Assembly (NCBI RefSeq): GCF_001027285.1
Contig: NZ_CP011509.1
Coordinates: forward strand, 6,038,501 to 6,102,500
Length of the DNA: 64,000 nt
DNA from: Archangium gephyra
GTDB taxonomy: Bacteria; Myxococcota; Myxococcia; Myxococcales; Myxococcaceae
Reading direction: 5' to 3'
This document shows positions 14,681 to 21,615 of the stretch, piece by piece (position 1 is the stretch's first letter; every line of letters starts with the position of its first letter). The notes under the pieces were generated by a model, which saw only the letters and a program-made list of their open reading frames with translations, was not told the origin of the DNA and ran no database searches. A program made the position numbers and the translations under genes.

Positions 14681-16591
14681 TTACCGGTTCCGGGTAGCGG
14701 GCAGGGCAAGGCTTAAATACTGGTGACCGTCCTTCATCATCAGCCCGCATGCGCAGAAGTCCGCCAGCCATTGAGCGAACTCTTCCTCGGAGACATCTAG
14801 GGCGAACTCCCGCTTCAGCTCCTCGGCGGACATGGGCCTGTCGCTGCAGGCCGCGTAGATGGATGCGAGCGGTCCCTGGAAGGTATAGGTGCCCCGCTCC
14901 CCGGGCCAGCGCGAATCGTCGATCTGCAGAAAGTCTGGTGACGACCAGAACGTCAGGGTGGGGCGCTCAGGCCCCTGCCAGGCGTTCTGCCACACCGTCA
15001 CGTGCCGCCCGCTCTCCTCATAGACAGACGGAGGCAGGGTGTCGTGCAGCTCGTAATCGAAGAAGTATGCCACCTGTTCCAGCTGGACGGATGGGGGATA
15101 GACATACGTGTAGCTTGCCTCTGGCCTCACGTATAGGGCTGGGAAGCTCTTGCGGTCCGTGAAGATGGGGCTGTACCGTTCCATCCAGATACGGCCGGCA
15201 CCACCCGGTGGCTGCAGGTGGATCAGCAGCCGCATCAGTCGCAGTTGCTCCTCGTAGTCCTCCTTCGTCTCATGCGGGAAGCCCCAAAGCAGGTTCCAGC
15301 TGACGTCGATGCCGTAGTAGAGGGCCCAGCGCAGGGTGTTAACGTTCTGGATTCCCGTCACGCCCTTGCGCATCAGCTTCAGCACATGCGTATTCAGCGA
15401 CTCGATGCCTGGCTGGATGCGCCGCACTCCCCCATGCCGGAGTGTCTTGATTCGCTCCCGGGTGAGGTTGGACTTTACTTCGTAGAAGAACTCGTAATCA
15501 CGGCCTGCCTCGACCAGAGGCTCGAACAGCTTTTGGAGGTAGCTGGGGGCGAGGATGTTGTCCACGGCCTCGAAGCGGAAGGTCCGGTAGCGCTTAGCCA
15601 ACTCGCCGAGTTCCTTGAGCACTCGCTCCGGGGTCTTCGCGCGGAACGCCATCGTGGTCCCGTTCAGGCCACAGAAGGTGCAGTGCTGCTTCTGTCCCCA
15701 CCAACAGCCCCGTGCGCTCTCGAAGGGAATGAGGAGATCACGTCGAGCCGCGGGTGTCAGTAGCCCGAGCGACTCGGCGCGAGCAAAGAATTCCTCATAG
15801 TCGGGCACCGGAAGGGTATCGAGCTGTTCGAAGGGCGGGCCTGGGCGCAGCGGGGTCACCGTCCCGTGACTCCGGGCGACCACACCGGGCACCTGGCAGG
15901 GGTCCTCGCCCCGGTTGAGCGCGTTCAGGAACGCCGGGAATGCTTGGTCTGCTTCGCCGATGACGGCGTAATCCACCACATCGACGGAGCGGACCAGTTC
16001 CAGCCCCATCTCTCCCTCGAAGTTGGCGCCGCCGAAGATGCAGAGGAGGTCCGGGAAGCGCTCCTTCAGCCGGCGGGCGAGCGCGAAGGAGGCCGCGTTC
16101 TGCTGGAAGGTGCAGGTGAAACCGACCACCCGGAACCGCTCCCAGGGAATGAGCGCGAGCATTCGGTCCAGGTACGCGGGAATTTCCTGGTGCCGCAGGT
16201 GCTTGAGGCGCTCGAGGGTCGTCCCTGTATCCGCTAGCAGGCTCTGGAACTCGGCTTCATAGTCTTGCAGGAAGCGATCCTCCAGATCGGGCGCCTGTGA
16301 ACCAAAGGCAGCCACAGAGAAGAGCCAGTCTCCGAACATGCGGCCTCGGTGACGGCACAGTCTCTCATACAGGGTGGTGCCAATCTGACAGGCAAATTCC
16401 AGGTTGAGATGGAAGGTACTGGCCTTGATCCCCGTCTGCTCAGCTAGCGTCTTGAGCAATCCCAGTTGGATGGAAGGACGCACGACCGAGACAAACGGCA
16501 TGGACACCAGTGCCACCTCGGGCACCGCCTGCGTCGCAACGGCTTGGGCGTTGCCCGTCACTACCGGGTGGGACACACTGTGCATATCCAT
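14681..16591 (-). CDS. B12-dependent radical SAM C-methyltransferase (RiPP maturation, TIGR03975-like)
   Basis: 636 aa. The N-terminal third is a cobalamin-binding Rossmann-like domain (VVGFTCTFQQNAASFALARR, CIFGGANFEG), followed by the radical SAM motif RGCWWGQKQHCTFCGLNG with cysteines 296, 304 and 307 in the CX7CX2C arrangement typical of the RiPP-maturation radical SAM protein 1 family. LLWGFPHETKEDY and the C-terminal helical domain fit. Family members methylate unactivated carbons of a precursor peptide. Start at MDMHSV (16591), with GAGG eight bases upstream. The gene is separated from the precursor by a 139-base spacer that contains a hairpin. Confidence 0.88.
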   Translation of the reverse strand: MDMHSVSHPVVTGNAQAVATQAVPEVALVSMPFVSVVRPSIQLGLLKTLAEQTGIKASTFHLNLEFACQIGTTLYERLCRHRGRMFGDWLFSVAAFGSQAPDLEDRFLQDYEAEFQSLLADTGTTLERLKHLRHQEIPAYLDRMLALIPWERFRVVGFTCTFQQNAASFALARRLKERFPDLLCIFGGANFEGEMGLELVRSVDVVDYAVIGEADQAFPAFLNALNRGEDPCQVPGVVARSHGTVTPLRPGPPFEQLDTLPVPDYEEFFARAESLGLLTPAARRDLLIPFESARGCWWGQKQHCTFCGLNGTTMAFRAKTPERVLKELGELAKRYRTFRFEAVDNILAPSYLQKLFEPLVEAGRDYEFFYEVKSNLTRERIKTLRHGGVRRIQPGIESLNTHVLKLMRKGVTGIQNVNTLRWALYYGIDVSWNLLWGFPHETKEDYEEQLRLMRLLIHLQPPGGAGRIWMERYSPIFTDRKSFPALYVRPEASYTYVYPPSVQLEQVAYFFDYELHDTLPPSVYEESGRHVTVWQNAWQGPERPTLTFWSSPDFLQIDDSRWPGERGTYTFQGPLASIYAACSDRPMSAEELKREFALDVSEEEFAQWLADFCACGLMMKDGHQYLSLALPATRNR

Positions 16592-16690
16592 GGGAGGACA
16601 CCTCGTTCTCGTGGTTACGTACACCGGCGCTCAGCCTCTAGAGCCGCGGTACGGTGTGCCGATGGGGAAGGCATCTGCGTGGAAGCCGAG

Positions 16691-16713
16691 CCCACCGCGA
16701 TGACGCTGGTGGG
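16691..16713 (-). promoter_or_regulatory. intercistronic stem-loop after the RiPP precursor gene
   Basis: Read on the minus strand: CCCACC-A-GCG-TCAT-CGC-GGTGGG, a 9-bp stem with one bulged A and a 4-base loop, beginning 18 bases beyond the precursor stop. No T-run follows, so it is not a classic terminator. By analogy with other RiPP operons it could protect the precursor transcript or attenuate read-through into the maturase genes; that is inference. Confidence 0.5.
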
Positions 16714-16730
16714 GCATTTCGGAGAGGCTG

Positions 16731-17117
16731 CTAGAGGTCCTTGCTCCAACTCACGGAGACGCAGATCCCGCCCACGGAGACGTCGACGCTGTCCTTGAAC
16801 TGGTTGCCCCCTTCCAGGGCGAAACGGCCCGCCGTTCCCGGGGAGAAGGATTCCTTGAACGCCTGGGACAGCGGGGGAAGCTTGCCGGTCTCCGACTTGC
16901 CCAGGTCGAACTGATCCGGCTTGTTGAGCTTTCCGGCCACTGGCGCTCCGAGATGCTCCTCCACCTTCTTGGTGGCGTCGGAGATCGCGCTAGAGGCCAT
17001 GCCGAAGACAGCCACTAACAGCGCGCGCTCGTTGTCACTGAGCTGCGAGCCCAGCTTGTCGAGCTTCTTGGCCATTTCTTCGATTTCAACGGGTGAGATG
17101 GTTTGTTTGATGCTCAT
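16731..17117 (-). CDS. candidate RiPP precursor peptide
   Basis: 128 aa at the head of the maturase genes. Residues 1-60 are a helical leader-like region (LSDNERALLVAVFGMASSAI), then a hydrophilic spacer, and a C-terminal segment FKDSVDVSVGGICVSVSWSK. Gly116-Gly117 is a possible leader/core boundary; the putative core ICVSVSWSKDL has the only Cys (119), three Ser and the only Trp (124), all plausible targets of the YcaO and radical SAM enzymes. Start ATG 17117 with AGGA at good spacing. No protease or ABC exporter gene lies within the cluster. Unrecognised as a named family; role inferred from position and composition. Confidence 0.75.
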   Translation of the reverse strand: MSIKQTISPVEIEEMAKKLDKLGSQLSDNERALLVAVFGMASSAISDATKKVEEHLGAPVAGKLNKPDQFDLGKSETGKLPPLSQAFKESFSPGTAGRFALEGGNQFKDSVDVSVGGICVSVSWSKDL

Positions 17118-17133
17118 ACATGGTCCTATCTGA

Positions 17134-17150
17134 TGTGTCACCACGACACA
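17134..17150. promoter_or_regulatory. inverted repeat just upstream of the precursor gene
   Basis: TGTGTC-ACCAC-GACACA is a perfect 6-bp inverted repeat with a 5-base spacer, lying 17 bases before the precursor start and directly upstream of its AGGA ribosome-binding site. It could be an operator or a 5'-leader hairpin controlling the RiPP cluster. A second, hyphenated repeat (AGAC..GTCAC-N8-GTGAC..GTCT) is at 17310-17337. The remainder of 17118-17540 shows no convincing gene. Confidence 0.4.
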
Positions 17151-17309
17151 CTTCGCTCTCACGTGAGGATGGGCCAATCCCGTCCACCAGGAAGGGTAAA
17201 GTGATGGTGACGCGATGGTTTTACTCCAACAGGCTGACATTCCCCCTTCCCCTCGCACTGGTCTGCCTGCATTGGAGAGAAGCATGAGGAGCAAAGTATA
17301 TCTCAAGGT

Positions 17310-17337
17310 AGACCTGTCACGTCTGAATGTGACGTCT
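17310..17337. repeat. hyphenated inverted repeat
   Basis: AGAC-ct-GTCAC-8 bases-GTGAC-GTCT. Nine of the arm bases pair. It lies in the 420-bp intergenic region between the divergent RiPP cluster and the SitA-like toxin gene, so it could be an operator for either; no regulator can be named. Confidence 0.35.
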
Positions 17338-17540
17338 AGGGTTAGCGGGGGAGCAGGATGGCGTGAGGCGGGTGAATGCAGACACGCTGCTCATCTGGTG
17401 CCGGTCGACGACGAGACGCACACGCTACCCACTAGGCGGGCCCGCGGACTGGTAGGACCACTCACGGGGTTCTTGGAAAAGGCCTGAAGCCCTGTCATGC
17501 TGAACGGGCCCACTACTCATCAGTGGGATCCACCTGAGCA

Positions 17541-18977
17541 TTGGTTGAGCGAGCCAGAGCCTGGAGCAGGCAATGCGAATCTGAGCCTGCCGAGGTGGAG
17601 GCGCGCGGTAGCACGCGGGTGGTGGCCGTCACGCGAGAGGAGTACCAGCGCGCGGTTGCGCAGCTGCTCCAGCGCCACCAGGTGCGCGGCACGCCCCAGG
17701 AGGAAGCCCAGGGGCTGCTGCAGGCCATGCCCGAGGCGGATCTGCTTGCCGAGGTATACGGGGACAGGGTGCTCACGCTGGTGCCCCTCACCGACAAGGG
17801 CTCGCTCGTCCCCGAGGCCGAGGCGGCTCTCAAGGAGAAGTACCTCCGGTGGTGTCAGCCACGGGGCGGCGGTGACTGCCTGGGCCTCTTCACGGACGGG
17901 CCCTACCTGCGCACGGACGACAGGCGCACCCTGGCTCTGGCGCTGGCCTTCGGTGGGGTGTTGGACGAGACGCGAGCGGCCCTCGGGCGCGAGCTCAGCC
18001 CGCAGGCGCTGCTCTCCTCCCTGGTGTGGGCTGCGGGCCTGTACCTGGCGCTCTGGCTGTTACCTGAGCCAAGCACGAAGGCAGTGGCGGCCGCGCTCTC
18101 CGTGGTGCTGCTGGCCTGGTTGGGCGTGGATGCCCTGTGGGGCCTCATGGACGGGTGGGCCAGCATGGCGCACGCGGCGCACGAGGCCACCACCTTCGAG
18201 GAGTTGCGCGACGCCGGCGAGGCTTTCGGCAAGCGCATAGGTACGGACGCCGCCCGGGCCCTCATTCTCGGGGTGGCCACCCTCACCGGGCGGACTCTGG
18301 GCGAGATGGCGACGCACCTTCGCTCGCTGCCGAGGTTCAACCAGGTGCAGGCGCAGTGGGCGGCCCAGGGCATGGAGGGCTCGGTGGCGGTGGCCATGGA
18401 GGAAGCCGCCGCGGTGGAGGTGGTGGTGGAGCAGGGCCGGGCTCTCGTCGTCCTCACGTCCCCGCAGGCACCCGCCGCCATCAACGTCCTGACGAGGAGC
18501 GGCAGCTCGGGAGTTGCTGGAGGGCACTCGGGCACCGTGGCCATCCAGCACCGTGGTGGCAACAAGCAGGTCATCCTCAGCAACGGGGAGCGGTGGCACC
18601 TCCCCCGAGGCAAGAGCTATAGGGACATTCCGGCGGAGGACAGGCTGGGCGACGAGTTGCAGGCGGCCGTAAAGGAGGTGGCGGCGAAGTGGTCGCAAGC
18701 TGAGCTGTCACCGGACGAGCGCACCGCCATCGACAGGATGTTGAAGGCGGGGAAGGAGTACCGCGCGAACCTTCTCGAGCGACAGGCGCGGGGGCGGTGG
18801 GTGGAGATCCAGATGCAGGCGCGATTCCCAGGCCTGTCGTGGAACAGCCGCGGTGTCGACATCACCGGCCCGGGCGGACAGAGTTACCATTACGAGCTCC
18901 TGTCTGGTACGGAGTCGAACTTCGCGCTGCATGGGCGACGGATGGCGAGCACCTTCTTTCGCATGATCTTCTTCTGA
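17541..18977 (+). CDS. SitA5-like polymorphic toxin lacking a lipoprotein signal
   Basis: 478 aa from a TTG start. Residues about 25-300 match the SitA5-type N-terminal region: STRVVAVTREEYQRAVAQLL, EVYGDRVLTLVPLTDKGSLV, RGGGDCLGLFTDGPYLRTDD, RRTLALALAFG and two hydrophobic segments (LVWAAGLYLALWLLP, SVVLLAWLGVDALWG). The C-terminal 120 residues (MQARFPGLSWNSRGVDITGP then YHYELLSG) form the variable toxin, possibly nuclease-like. SitA toxins are lipoproteins passed between kin by outer-membrane exchange; here the frame is stopped at 17535 and no signal peptide or lipobox precedes the domain, so the 5' end seems lost or replaced. The immunity candidate follows 7 bases downstream. Confidence 0.75.
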   Translation: MVERARAWSRQCESEPAEVEARGSTRVVAVTREEYQRAVAQLLQRHQVRGTPQEEAQGLLQAMPEADLLAEVYGDRVLTLVPLTDKGSLVPEAEAALKEKYLRWCQPRGGGDCLGLFTDGPYLRTDDRRTLALALAFGGVLDETRAALGRELSPQALLSSLVWAAGLYLALWLLPEPSTKAVAAALSVVLLAWLGVDALWGLMDGWASMAHAAHEATTFEELRDAGEAFGKRIGTDAARALILGVATLTGRTLGEMATHLRSLPRFNQVQAQWAAQGMEGSVAVAMEEAAAVEVVVEQGRALVVLTSPQAPAAINVLTRSGSSGVAGGHSGTVAIQHRGGNKQVILSNGERWHLPRGKSYRDIPAEDRLGDELQAAVKEVAAKWSQAELSPDERTAIDRMLKAGKEYRANLLERQARGRWVEIQMQARFPGLSWNSRGVDITGPGGQSYHYELLSGTESNFALHGRRMASTFFRMIFF

Positions 18978-18984
18978 GGCCTGC

Positions 18985-19596
18985 GTGACCCCCAACATCC
19001 ACCACGAGAAGCGAGAGCTCATCGGCGAGCGGTTTGAGTTGACGAAGGGGCCAATTTACTGGCTCGGTCCCGACCTGACACTGCGTGACTGCACCGTCGT
19101 GATCAGCGCAGCCGGGCGCTCGCTGGTCCCCATGTCCAGCCAATTCATCAACTGCACTATTCAGGCGAAGGGCCTGTTGAAGGGCGTGGCGTGGGCGCCG
19201 ATTAAGCTGAAGGGGTGCCGGTTTAAGGGCGGCTTCAGCGGAAACGACTTCGGTTTCCGCACGGACCTGTTCGACAGGGAGAAGGCTGGTGGGGTCGAGG
19301 ACTGCGACTTCTCAGAGGCCCGCCTCCATGGCTGCCGGTTCTTCAACTGCGACCTGCGCACCATTCGACTGCCGCTCTGGCCGTGCTTCAGCTTCATGGA
19401 CCCTCTCGGGCATGCCGCAGAGTTGGTTCGCCGGGAGTGGCCCGGGCAGTTCGGGATCGTCGTTGAGGGACTGGCGAAGAATCCCTCGGGCACGGTCGCA
19501 GAATCGTGGCATGCACCCACGGTGGCCGAGAAGATGGACACGACTGTCGAGGAGCTGCGCGCGGCCCTCGAGGGGGCGCCGTGGGTCGTCATGTAG
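18985..19596 (+). CDS. pentapeptide-like protein, presumed immunity protein for the SitA-type toxin
   Basis: 203 aa, GTG start seven bases after the toxin stop. Strands with repeated Cys-x-Phe patterns (LRDCTVVIS, QFINCTIQAKG, LKGCRFKGGF, VEDCDFSEARLHGCRFFNCDL) form an irregular pentapeptide or beta-helix fold. In Sit loci the gene immediately after sitA encodes the cognate immunity protein (SitI), so this role follows from position. No signal peptide is present, consistent with a cytosolic antidote to an imported toxin. Immunity to this particular toxin is untested. Confidence 0.65.
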   Translation: MTPNIHHEKRELIGERFELTKGPIYWLGPDLTLRDCTVVISAAGRSLVPMSSQFINCTIQAKGLLKGVAWAPIKLKGCRFKGGFSGNDFGFRTDLFDREKAGGVEDCDFSEARLHGCRFFNCDLRTIRLPLWPCFSFMDPLGHAAELVRREWPGQFGIVVEGLAKNPSGTVAESWHAPTVAEKMDTTVEELRAALEGAPWVVM

Positions 19597-19710
19597 AGCC
19601 GTACCCGGCCACTGCCTATAATGGCCCTGGAAACCGTATTCGAGCGGTTCACGAAGGCGAGCTGGATGTCTGGGAATTCGAGCCTGCCCGCCGACCCCTC
19701 CGCCCGGCAC

Positions 19711-20631
19711 TCACGAGGCCACGGCCCTGGGCGCGTGTGCACCCAGGAAATGCCCGACCCGCGCGCGCACCTCGTGCAGGTGCGTGAAGATGCCCACGTG
19801 ATCGCCCCCTTCGAGCGAGAGCAGTTCGGCGCCGGGAACACGCGCGGCCAGTCGCTGTGCCTGGGCATACGGGGCCATGCGGTCATTCGTGCCGTGCACG
19901 ATGAGCGTCGGGGCCTTTATCTGCTCGAGGGGAAAAGACAGCTCACGGTGCGTGAGGGTGATGTCGTTGTCCGACCCGGGTATCCGCAGCGGCAGCCGGT
20001 CGTACGTGCTCAGCTGGAGCTCGCGCAGCAGGGGGCCGGCCTCGGGGTCGTTCAGCGTGCGCGCGCGCATGACGGGGTCCGGGATGGACCGGCGCGAGGC
20101 CTCCTCTGGAGTCCGCTCGGCCTTGCGCTTCATCAAGGCGAAGAGCGGGCTGACGTGGACGGCCAGCTTCATGAGGTACCAGGGCAGCGGTGGCCGCTTC
20201 GCGATCCGGCTGCAGACCGACGAGATGATGACGAGCCCCCAGCAGCGCTTCGGGTAGCTGAGCGCGAACTGGAGCGCGGAGGGGCCGCCTCCGGAGACGG
20301 CCATCAGGGCCACCCGGTCGATGCCGAGCGTGTCGAGCAGGTCGCGATAGAGCTCCGCCTGCTCCTTCGGCGTCCGGCCGAGCGAGAGGGATGTCCCCAG
20401 GTAGCCAGGGCGCGAGGGCGCGATGTACCGGAAGCCCGGGACGCCCGCGGTGCGCGCGAGGAGCGATGCCTGATCATGGCCCCCCATGGCACCGTGGAGC
20501 GCGAGCACCGCCGGGCCCTCGCCGAGGGAAGCGCACTCGACGGGTCCGCGTCGTGTCCGCACCACTGCCGGGTGCGAATCCCCCGGGACCGCCGCCGCCC
20601 CCCGCGGCTCGAGTTCATGTGAAGCACGCAT
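19711..20631 (-). CDS. alpha/beta hydrolase
   Basis: 306 aa with the alpha/beta-hydrolase core: LALHGAMGG (oxyanion region), nucleophile elbow AVSGGGPSALQF, the late acid strand TLIVHGTNDRMAPYA and the catalytic His in GGDHVGIF. A lid of about 70 residues (RPPLPWYLMKLAVHVSP...) covers the middle. The start at 20631 is supported by a strong AGGAGGA Shine-Dalgarno upstream, although the frame runs back into the AraC gene. It is the third gene of an apparent operon with an AraC and a BTAD regulator; the substrate is unknown. Confidence 0.85.
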   Translation of the reverse strand: MRASHELEPRGAAAVPGDSHPAVVRTRRGPVECASLGEGPAVLALHGAMGGHDQASLLARTAGVPGFRYIAPSRPGYLGTSLSLGRTPKEQAELYRDLLDTLGIDRVALMAVSGGGPSALQFALSYPKRCWGLVIISSVCSRIAKRPPLPWYLMKLAVHVSPLFALMKRKAERTPEEASRRSIPDPVMRARTLNDPEAGPLLRELQLSTYDRLPLRIPGSDNDITLTHRELSFPLEQIKAPTLIVHGTNDRMAPYAQAQRLAARVPGAELLSLEGGDHVGIFTHLHEVRARVGHFLGAHAPRAVAS

Positions 20632-20723
20632 GTCTCTTCCTCCTGAAGTCAGCACCAGAGGTACTGCTTCCTGGAGGGGCTGTATTGTAGAAATCCGACA
20701 CGGCGCGCACGGCCGGCGGGCGC

Positions 20724-21611
20724 CTACCGGCGATAGCGGTGGATGACGCGCGTCTCCTCGCTCAGGAGCCGCCGGTTGACGAGTGCCCCCTTGTCGCCGG
20801 GCAGGCGAGCCGTCAGCGCCTTGAAGTCGTGGATGAGGTGGGACTGGTCCGAGTAGCCGCACGCCACCGCGAGCGCGCCGAGGTTCGTGAACCTGCCCGA
20901 GTACAGCGCCCCGAGGACGTGGCGCAGGCGGACGAGCCGGCTCATGCGCTTGGGCGTCATGCCGAAGTGCTGCAGGAAGAGGCGCTCCAGGCCACGCACG
21001 TTGAGGCCGAGCTCCTCGGCGAGCGTCTCGACGCGGAGCTGTCCTCGGTGCGCCTCGAGCAGCTGGGTGGCCCGGCGGCAGCGCACGTCCCCGACGAGCG
21101 GCGGGGCCACGTCCCGCATCAACTCCGCGAGCACCCGCTGCCTCGAAGCCAGGTCCGGCAGGAGGCGCAATTGCTCGGCCACGTCCTGGATGGGCTGCCC
21201 TCCCAGGTGCGTCAGTTCGACGAAGCCGTTGGTGAGCTCCGAGGCACGGACGTCCGCGAGGCGCGGCGCCTGGCCGGGCCGGAAGCGGATGGCGAGGTAC
21301 TCGGCCCCGGCCTCGCGCTCCACGGCCGCCCGCTCGGTCGCGGGTCCGATCATCACCGCCCGGCAGCCGTGTTCGGAGTGGCGGAAGATGAGGTGGGCGC
21401 CCGCGTCCGGGAAGAACTCGTGGAGCGAGGTGCCCACGCTGGCGCGGCCCGGTGTCGCCCAGCACAGGTCGATCTGCCCCGCGAGCCCGGGGGGAGGAAG
21501 CGAGAGGAGGCTCGAGCGGGCGTCATCCTCGAGGGGCTCTCGCGGGCCGTGCTCACCCGGGTCGCGCGGGCGCTCGCGGTGAGTGCGGGGTGGGCGCGGT
21601 GGCGTGGACAT
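20724..21611 (-). CDS. AraC-family transcriptional regulator
   Basis: 295 aa. The N-terminal two thirds are a ligand-sensing domain (PGRASVGTSLHEFFPDAGAHLIF, YLAIRFRPGQAP) of the DUF6597-like type; the C-terminal 100 residues are an AraC helix-turn-helix pair (VETLAEELGLNVRGLERLF then FGMTPKRMSRLVRLRH and GALAVACGYSDQSHLIHDFK). Its ATG lies 4 bases after the stop of the BTAD regulator, so the two are probably cotranscribed. It may regulate the adjacent hydrolase or its own operon. Confidence 0.85.
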   Translation of the reverse strand: MSTPPRPPRTHRERPRDPGEHGPREPLEDDARSSLLSLPPPGLAGQIDLCWATPGRASVGTSLHEFFPDAGAHLIFRHSEHGCRAVMIGPATERAAVEREAGAEYLAIRFRPGQAPRLADVRASELTNGFVELTHLGGQPIQDVAEQLRLLPDLASRQRVLAELMRDVAPPLVGDVRCRRATQLLEAHRGQLRVETLAEELGLNVRGLERLFLQHFGMTPKRMSRLVRLRHVLGALYSGRFTNLGALAVACGYSDQSHLIHDFKALTARLPGDKGALVNRRLLSEETRVIHRYRR

Positions 21612-21615
21612 ACGG

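Noticed and set aside
16631..16717. A 28-codon frame on the minus strand between the precursor and methyltransferase genes (MPHQRHRGGLGFHAD...), as a possible second precursor.
   Set aside because: No Shine-Dalgarno, no resemblance to a leader, and it overlaps the hairpin, so chance is more likely.
17215..17487. A 90-aa frame in the intergenic region upstream of the SitA-like gene.
   Set aside because: No ribosome-binding site, no domain and mixed composition; it does not supply the missing lipoprotein signal in frame.
19711..21465. A single 584-aa minus-strand frame joining the hydrolase to upstream residues.
   Set aside because: The N-terminal 270 residues are a shadow of the AraC gene; the hydrolase has its own AGGAGGA-ATG at 20631.
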